From Hyaloperonospora brassicae (taxonomy: Eukaryota; Oomycota; Peronosporomycetes; Peronosporales; Peronosporaceae): a stretch of DNA of 64,000 bases. A model generated the notes under the pieces. That model was given only the letters and a program-made list of their open reading frames with translations, was not told the DNA's origin and did not search any database. Below are positions 60,549 to 64,000 of the stretch, piece by piece; position 1 is the first letter of the stretch; the number at the start of each line of letters is the position of its first letter. The position numbers and the translations under genes are program-made. Location: positions 1-64,000 of the forward strand of contig CANTFL010000980.1 of NCBI GenBank assembly GCA_947650285.1. The letters run 5' to 3'.

Positions 60549-61915
60549 CTATAGAGACGAGGGAAGTGGCGCTGGGCCACGACGAACGTACGCTGTCCTG
60601 CAATTCAATGTGTGAGCGTCAAGAGTCTATGCGGACGCCAAAAAATACACGACAAACACGCACCCGATGTCAGCGAGCGACGCCGTTCCAGAAAAGAGCA
60701 TGACGTGCTTCAGTTCGTCATTCAGGATCCGAAGGACACTCGCGACCCCGGCTTCCCCCTGTCAACGCGTGCAAAACAGCGACACAAGGCACAAAACACA
60801 CCATCGTTAGCGTGACAACACAAGCAGCACAACAAGCAGCAGCAGCAGCCACAGCAGCAGCAGGTAAGAAGCCCGATAGACACCGACGCTTCTTGTCCAC
60901 GTACACTGTGGGCGAGACCAAACAGCACAGGACGGCCGATGAAAACGGCCCGAGCTCCCAGCGCCAGCGCCTTGAACACGTCCGTACCACGACGAATGCC
61001 GCCGTCCATGTACACTTCGGCTCGACCTGCAACAGCGTGGACAATCGCAGGCAGCGCGTCAATGGTCGCGGCGACGCCGTCGAGCTGTCGCGCGCCGTGG
61101 TTCGAGACCAAAATGCCTGCGCAGCCCATGTCGACGGCCATCGCCGCGTCTTCGGGACTCAGCACGCCCTTGACGACCACGGGCAGCGTCGTGATGCGCT
61201 GGAGCCACTGGACGTCGCGCCAATTGAGCGTCGGGTCAAACAGCTCACTCACGTAGTGCGCCAGGCCCGAGTCGTGGCGGCCGTGGACGACCCCGTGCTC
61301 GTACGTGCCGCCCACGTGGGCAAAGTTGGCCATTGTCAAGTGCGGCGGCAGCTGAAAGCCGTTGCGCACGTCGGGCTCTCGATGGCCGAGTCGCGGCGTG
61401 TCGACCGTCAGCACAATAGCTCTGTAGCCCGCGCGCTCGGCCCGCTGCACCAGCGCCTGCGTCAGCGCGCGGTCCTTGAACACATAGAGCTGAAACCAGC
61501 GCAGGGCGTCGGGCGTCGCCGCTTCCTGCGCGTGCGCCACGTCTTCGAGGCTGGTGGTCGAGAGCGTGCTGAGCACATAGCACGCGTTGGCTCGGGCCGC
61601 AGCGCGTGCGCTCGCGCGCTCTCCTTCGGGATGGGCCATGCAGTGCATCGCCGTGGGCGACACGCACACGGGCGAGTCGAGCGCGTGGCCCAAGACGGCC
61701 GTCCGCGTGTCGATGCACGACACGTCCCGCAGCACGCGCGGCAGCAGCACGAGGCGCTCGAACGCGCGCCGGTTCTCGCGCAGCGTCAGCATATCGTCGG
61801 CGCCCGACGCGTAGTAGTCGTACGCGTTCTTCGGGAGGTACGCGCGCGCGTACTCGTGGAACTCGCAGACGTTTAGGGGCGTCGCGCCGCCGGTGCCGGG
61901 CACGGGCTGGCGCAT
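60549..61915 (-). CDS. FMN-dependent 2-hydroxyacid oxidase (glycolate oxidase type), three exons
   Basis: Exons 61,915-60,905, 60,758-60,664 and 60,597-60,549 give 384 residues. Introns are 146 nt (GTACGT..CAG) and 66 nt (GTGCGT..CAG). The enzyme oxidises glycolate, lactate or a similar 2-hydroxyacid with O2, making H2O2, normally in peroxisomes. Visible landmarks are NAYDYYASGADD near the N-terminus, LTVDTPRLGHREPDVRNGF (loop 4), VVVKGVLSPEDA (catalytic-barrel Lys), VSNHGARQLDG with the active-site His and Arg, YMDGGIRRGTDVFKALALGA (FMN phosphate) and GRPVLFGLAHS. Exon 2 supplies GEAGVASVLRILNDELKHVM and exon 3 ends PSSL, a weak PTS1-like tripeptide (SSL). Without the splices, the frame runs on into a Cys-rich nonsense tail. 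It starts 427 bp from the divergent zinc-finger gene. Confidence 0.88.
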
Positions 61916-62050
61916 GTTTGATCGGGGAACGGGGGATGGTGGGGAGGTCGTTCGGGCGAGGGAGCGGGGACCCAAAAAGCACTTTGTTTCGTGACCGTGG
62001 AAGGGATCGCGGCACGCAGGTGCGGATGGCGCGAGTGCGACGGGGAACCG

Positions 62051-62156
62051 TGTCGGTCCACCGAGGGGGTTCGTGTTGGCCGCCCGAGGGGGTTCGTGTC
62101 GGTCGACCGAGGGGGTTCGTGTCGGTCGACCGAGGGGGTTCGTGTTGGCCGCCCGG
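62051..62156 (+). repeat. 23-bp tandem repeat in the shared upstream region
   Basis: Four and a half units of TGTCGGTCGACCGAGGGGGT (plus TCG) with two subtypes, TGTCGGTCGACC and TGTTGGCCGCCC. They lie between the divergent start codons at 61,915 and 62,342 and so are in the shared promoter region. Confidence 0.9.
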
Positions 62157-62341
62157 CTGGTGATGAAAGGCAGGACGGTCTGCCGTGCGGTTCGGACCGG
62201 TCCGGAGCCGCTCGCTCGTGTTTTGAACCAGTCGCCTGCTGTCGTGAGGAGGCACTTCATTGCCCAAGAACGAGGAAGCCGAGTCAGACGACGAGTGGGT
62301 ACACGACGTAGCAGCGGGAAAGAAGCGCACTGAGCGGCAAG

Positions 62342-62732
62342 ATGGGCGGCAAGGCCAAGTTCAAAAAGCACACGGCGGCCGACCTCGAGCGTCGGCAGAA
62401 ACAGGTGAACAAAGGCGGCGGCAAGACGGGGGCCGCGACGCGGGCGGTGGCGAAGCTCAACTTTACGTGCGACATTTGCATGGTATGTCTGTCGTATGAG
62501 CGAGCGAGAGAGGGGAACGACACAATTGTTGGGACTGTGCCACTCACTTGTGCTGTGTATGGCAATGAATGACCAGAGCGCGTCCCCCGACATCAAGTCG
62601 TACGAGTTGCACTATACGAGCAAACACCCCAAGACCACGTTCGACCGCGAGGCGATGGTCCGGAAAGCAGAGGCGCTGCGAGACTCGCAGCAGGACCACT
62701 CTGCCAATGGCTCACATCACAAGAAGAAGTGA
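62342..62732 (+). CDS. Small C2H2 zinc-finger protein, two exons
   Basis: Exon 1 is 62,342-62,482 and exon 2 is 62,577-62,732. The intron is 94 nt (GTATGT..CAG). The product is 97 residues. A basic start (MGGKAKFKKHTAADLERRQK) precedes a single C-x2-C..H-x4-H finger split by the intron: CDIC before the intron and YELHYTSKHPKTTFD after it. The C-terminus is charged, ending SHHKKK. The shape fits the small conserved eukaryotic family of single-finger proteins like plant At2g23090 (4F5/ZNF706-like). Their job is largely unknown; ZNF706-type proteins are thought to act in nucleic-acid regulation. It is divergent from the oxidase. Confidence 0.75.
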
Positions 62733-63342
62733 GCAAGTGCGAGCAGTTCTCGCGGAAGCAGCGACGACGGGCCCCGGGCAACGGAACTGGTCGACTGGTT
62801 GGCTGGCTGCAGTACCAGACAGTCGCTGTTGTTGTTGTCGTCGTCTGGACACGCAGAGTCTGTCTGCCTCTGTGCGTCCTGTGACGCAGTCGACGTGCAG
62901 GTGGTAGCAGCTTTTGCATCGATGGACTGAGGCGGATGTGCGACGACTTCTTATCGAGCCCCCGTTACGATGCACTGTAGATGTAGTCGCTTGTGTGTGT
63001 CGCTCGACATGGCGGCTGGAGGAGAGGGGGGTGGGTGGGTACCACACGAAGAGGGAGAGGAGGGGACGCTGCTGGACCAGTTGTCGTTGGTTGTCAACCG
63101 ACGCGATCAATAAACATCCATAAACATATCTGCTCACACGGAAGAAGGAATATAACAACCAAAAGAGCGTCACGGCCCACATTATGCCACGCCAGAGGTG
63201 CGTCGTTTTGACGCAAGCGCTCGTAAATACGCCCTCCACCACTCCTCGCGCCCCCCCCACCCACTCACCCAAAAGGCATACAGTCGTCGAAAGCCCCTCG
63301 TTCCCTCCTTAAGTACGCACCGACCCCATCAAGACACCAAAC
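62733..63342. other. Intergenic, includes a CA-rich poly(A) signal
   Basis: Two CAATAAACATCCATAAACAT-type elements lie near 63,107-63,126. They fit a poly(A) signal for the zinc-finger transcript. The rest is non-coding. Confidence 0.5.
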
Positions 63343-63846
63343 ATGCTGTCGACCGCTGCCCGCGCGCTCCACACGTCGGCCCGTCGCTCCGCTGCTGCCA
63401 CCGACGCCGCATCTGCGGCTGCTGCTGCTGCGACCAAAGTGACGCTCAACCTCACGACGCCGCACCAGGCCTTCTACAAGGACGCGCAAGTCGACCTCGT
63501 GCAGATCCCCGGCGTCGTGGGCGAGTACGGCGTGACGGCCGGCCACACGCCCGTGCTGGCGCAGCTCAAGCCCGGCGTGATCAAAGTGCACGTGGAGCGC
63601 GAGAAGGACGTGCACAGCTTCTTCACGGCCGGCGGCTTTGCGCTCACGCACGCCAACTCGGTCACGGACATTGCGTGCGTGGAGCTCGTGAAAGTGGACG
63701 ACATTGACGCCGAGGCGGCGCACGCGGGACTGGCCACGTACCAGGCGCAGCTCGCGGCGGCGGCCGACGGCTCGCAGGAGAAACTCGACGCGCAGATTGG
63801 CCTCGACACGCACGCGGCTATGGTCGCGGCCGTCGCGAGCCAGTAG
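63343..63846 (+). CDS. ATP5D: Mitochondrial ATP synthase F1 delta subunit
   Basis: 167 residues from the ATG at 63,343, no intron. The first 30 residues or so are Ala/Ser/Arg-rich without acidic residues (MLSTAARALHTSARRS), a typical mitochondrial targeting peptide. The rest matches F1 delta (the bacterial epsilon counterpart): VTLNLTTPHQAFYKDAQVD, IPGVVGEYGVTAGHTPVLAQLKPG, GGFALTHANSVTDIACVE, and a C-terminal helical hairpin. Delta belongs to the central stalk with gamma and epsilon, linking proton flow through the c-ring to ATP synthesis. Length is as expected (about 160-170 residues). Confidence 0.93.
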   Translation: MLSTAARALHTSARRSAAATDAASAAAAAATKVTLNLTTPHQAFYKDAQVDLVQIPGVVGEYGVTAGHTPVLAQLKPGVIKVHVEREKDVHSFFTAGGFALTHANSVTDIACVELVKVDDIDAEAAHAGLATYQAQLAAAADGSQEKLDAQIGLDTHAAMVAAVASQ

Positions 63847-64000
63847 ACCGAGAGGCCGTATGGACCTACTTCACTGGGGTCGTAGCTTTTAAGCTCGAGT
63901 CAAGTTGTTTCTTGCCGCGTCCGTCGTTGGTAGGCGCGGGCACTTGAAGGTCTCTGTGTTGCTCGTCTTGCACTGTCGTGTCGTGTCTTTCTTCTGCTCT
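63847..64000. other. 3' flank of ATP5D
   Basis: Presumed 3' UTR. No gene starts here. Confidence 0.5.

Noticed and set aside
60722..60904. Unspliced extension of the oxidase frame (Cys-rich run)
   Set aside because: It is intron sequence. GTACGT..CAG splicing restores the conserved GEAGVASVLRIL end.
60812..61876. 354-codon plus-strand frame opposite the oxidase
   Set aside because: Antisense of a GC-rich gene; the minus strand carries all the FMN-oxidase motifs.

Overview
The window looks like a piece of an oomycete genome, from the Phytophthora / downy-mildew group. Five signs point there. The genes carry short GT-AG introns, many of about 60-90 nt. There is a secreted protein with a degenerate RxLR-like motif. 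There is a CX4CX9CX2H zinc-finger protein of the type common in oomycetes. Ty3/gypsy and LINE fragments are abundant. Compact housekeeping gene clusters alternate sharply with decayed, repeat-rich DNA. Species assignment is inference, because no rRNA or other marker gene is present.

Layout. Bases 1-14,730 are a transposon graveyard. It holds two head-to-head Ty3/gypsy retroelement copies that form a large inverted repeat (arms 2,853-5,415 and 7,639-10,201, almost identical, axis near 6,527), and then a decayed LINE (about 10,620-14,716) bracketed by a perfect 17-bp target-site duplication. Bases 14,730-24,970 are mostly unrecognisable, apart from a zinc-finger gene (18,208-19,215), a possible pseudouridine-synthase relic and a hypothetical gene on the minus strand.

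Bases 24,970-33,210 are a compact gene island. It contains a broken exonuclease-fold/Ycf45-like gene, a SUMO-like + BTB fusion gene (6 exons), a FIGNL1-type AAA ATPase (about 13 exons, minus strand) and a CK1/VRK-like kinase (minus strand). Bases 33,300-53,650 are gene-poor and repeat-rich. This stretch holds a TIR-bounded element carrying a Myb pseudogene, a secreted RxLR-like protein with thirteen 15-residue repeats and a late frameshift, a dispersed repeat pair, and copia, LINE and gypsy debris.

Bases 53,700-64,000 are a second housekeeping island. It contains a TPR/Mlp nuclear-basket nucleoporin (3 exons), a peroxisomal-type FMN 2-hydroxyacid oxidase (3 exons, minus strand), a divergent small C2H2 zinc-finger protein, and the mitochondrial ATP synthase F1 delta subunit.

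The genes do not form one pathway. The biology of the window is the two-speed layout: intact housekeeping genes in dense islands, and a candidate host-interaction gene isolated in repeat-rich DNA beside a decayed mobile element. All exon limits were read by eye from GT-AG sites, frame continuity and remembered family patterns.
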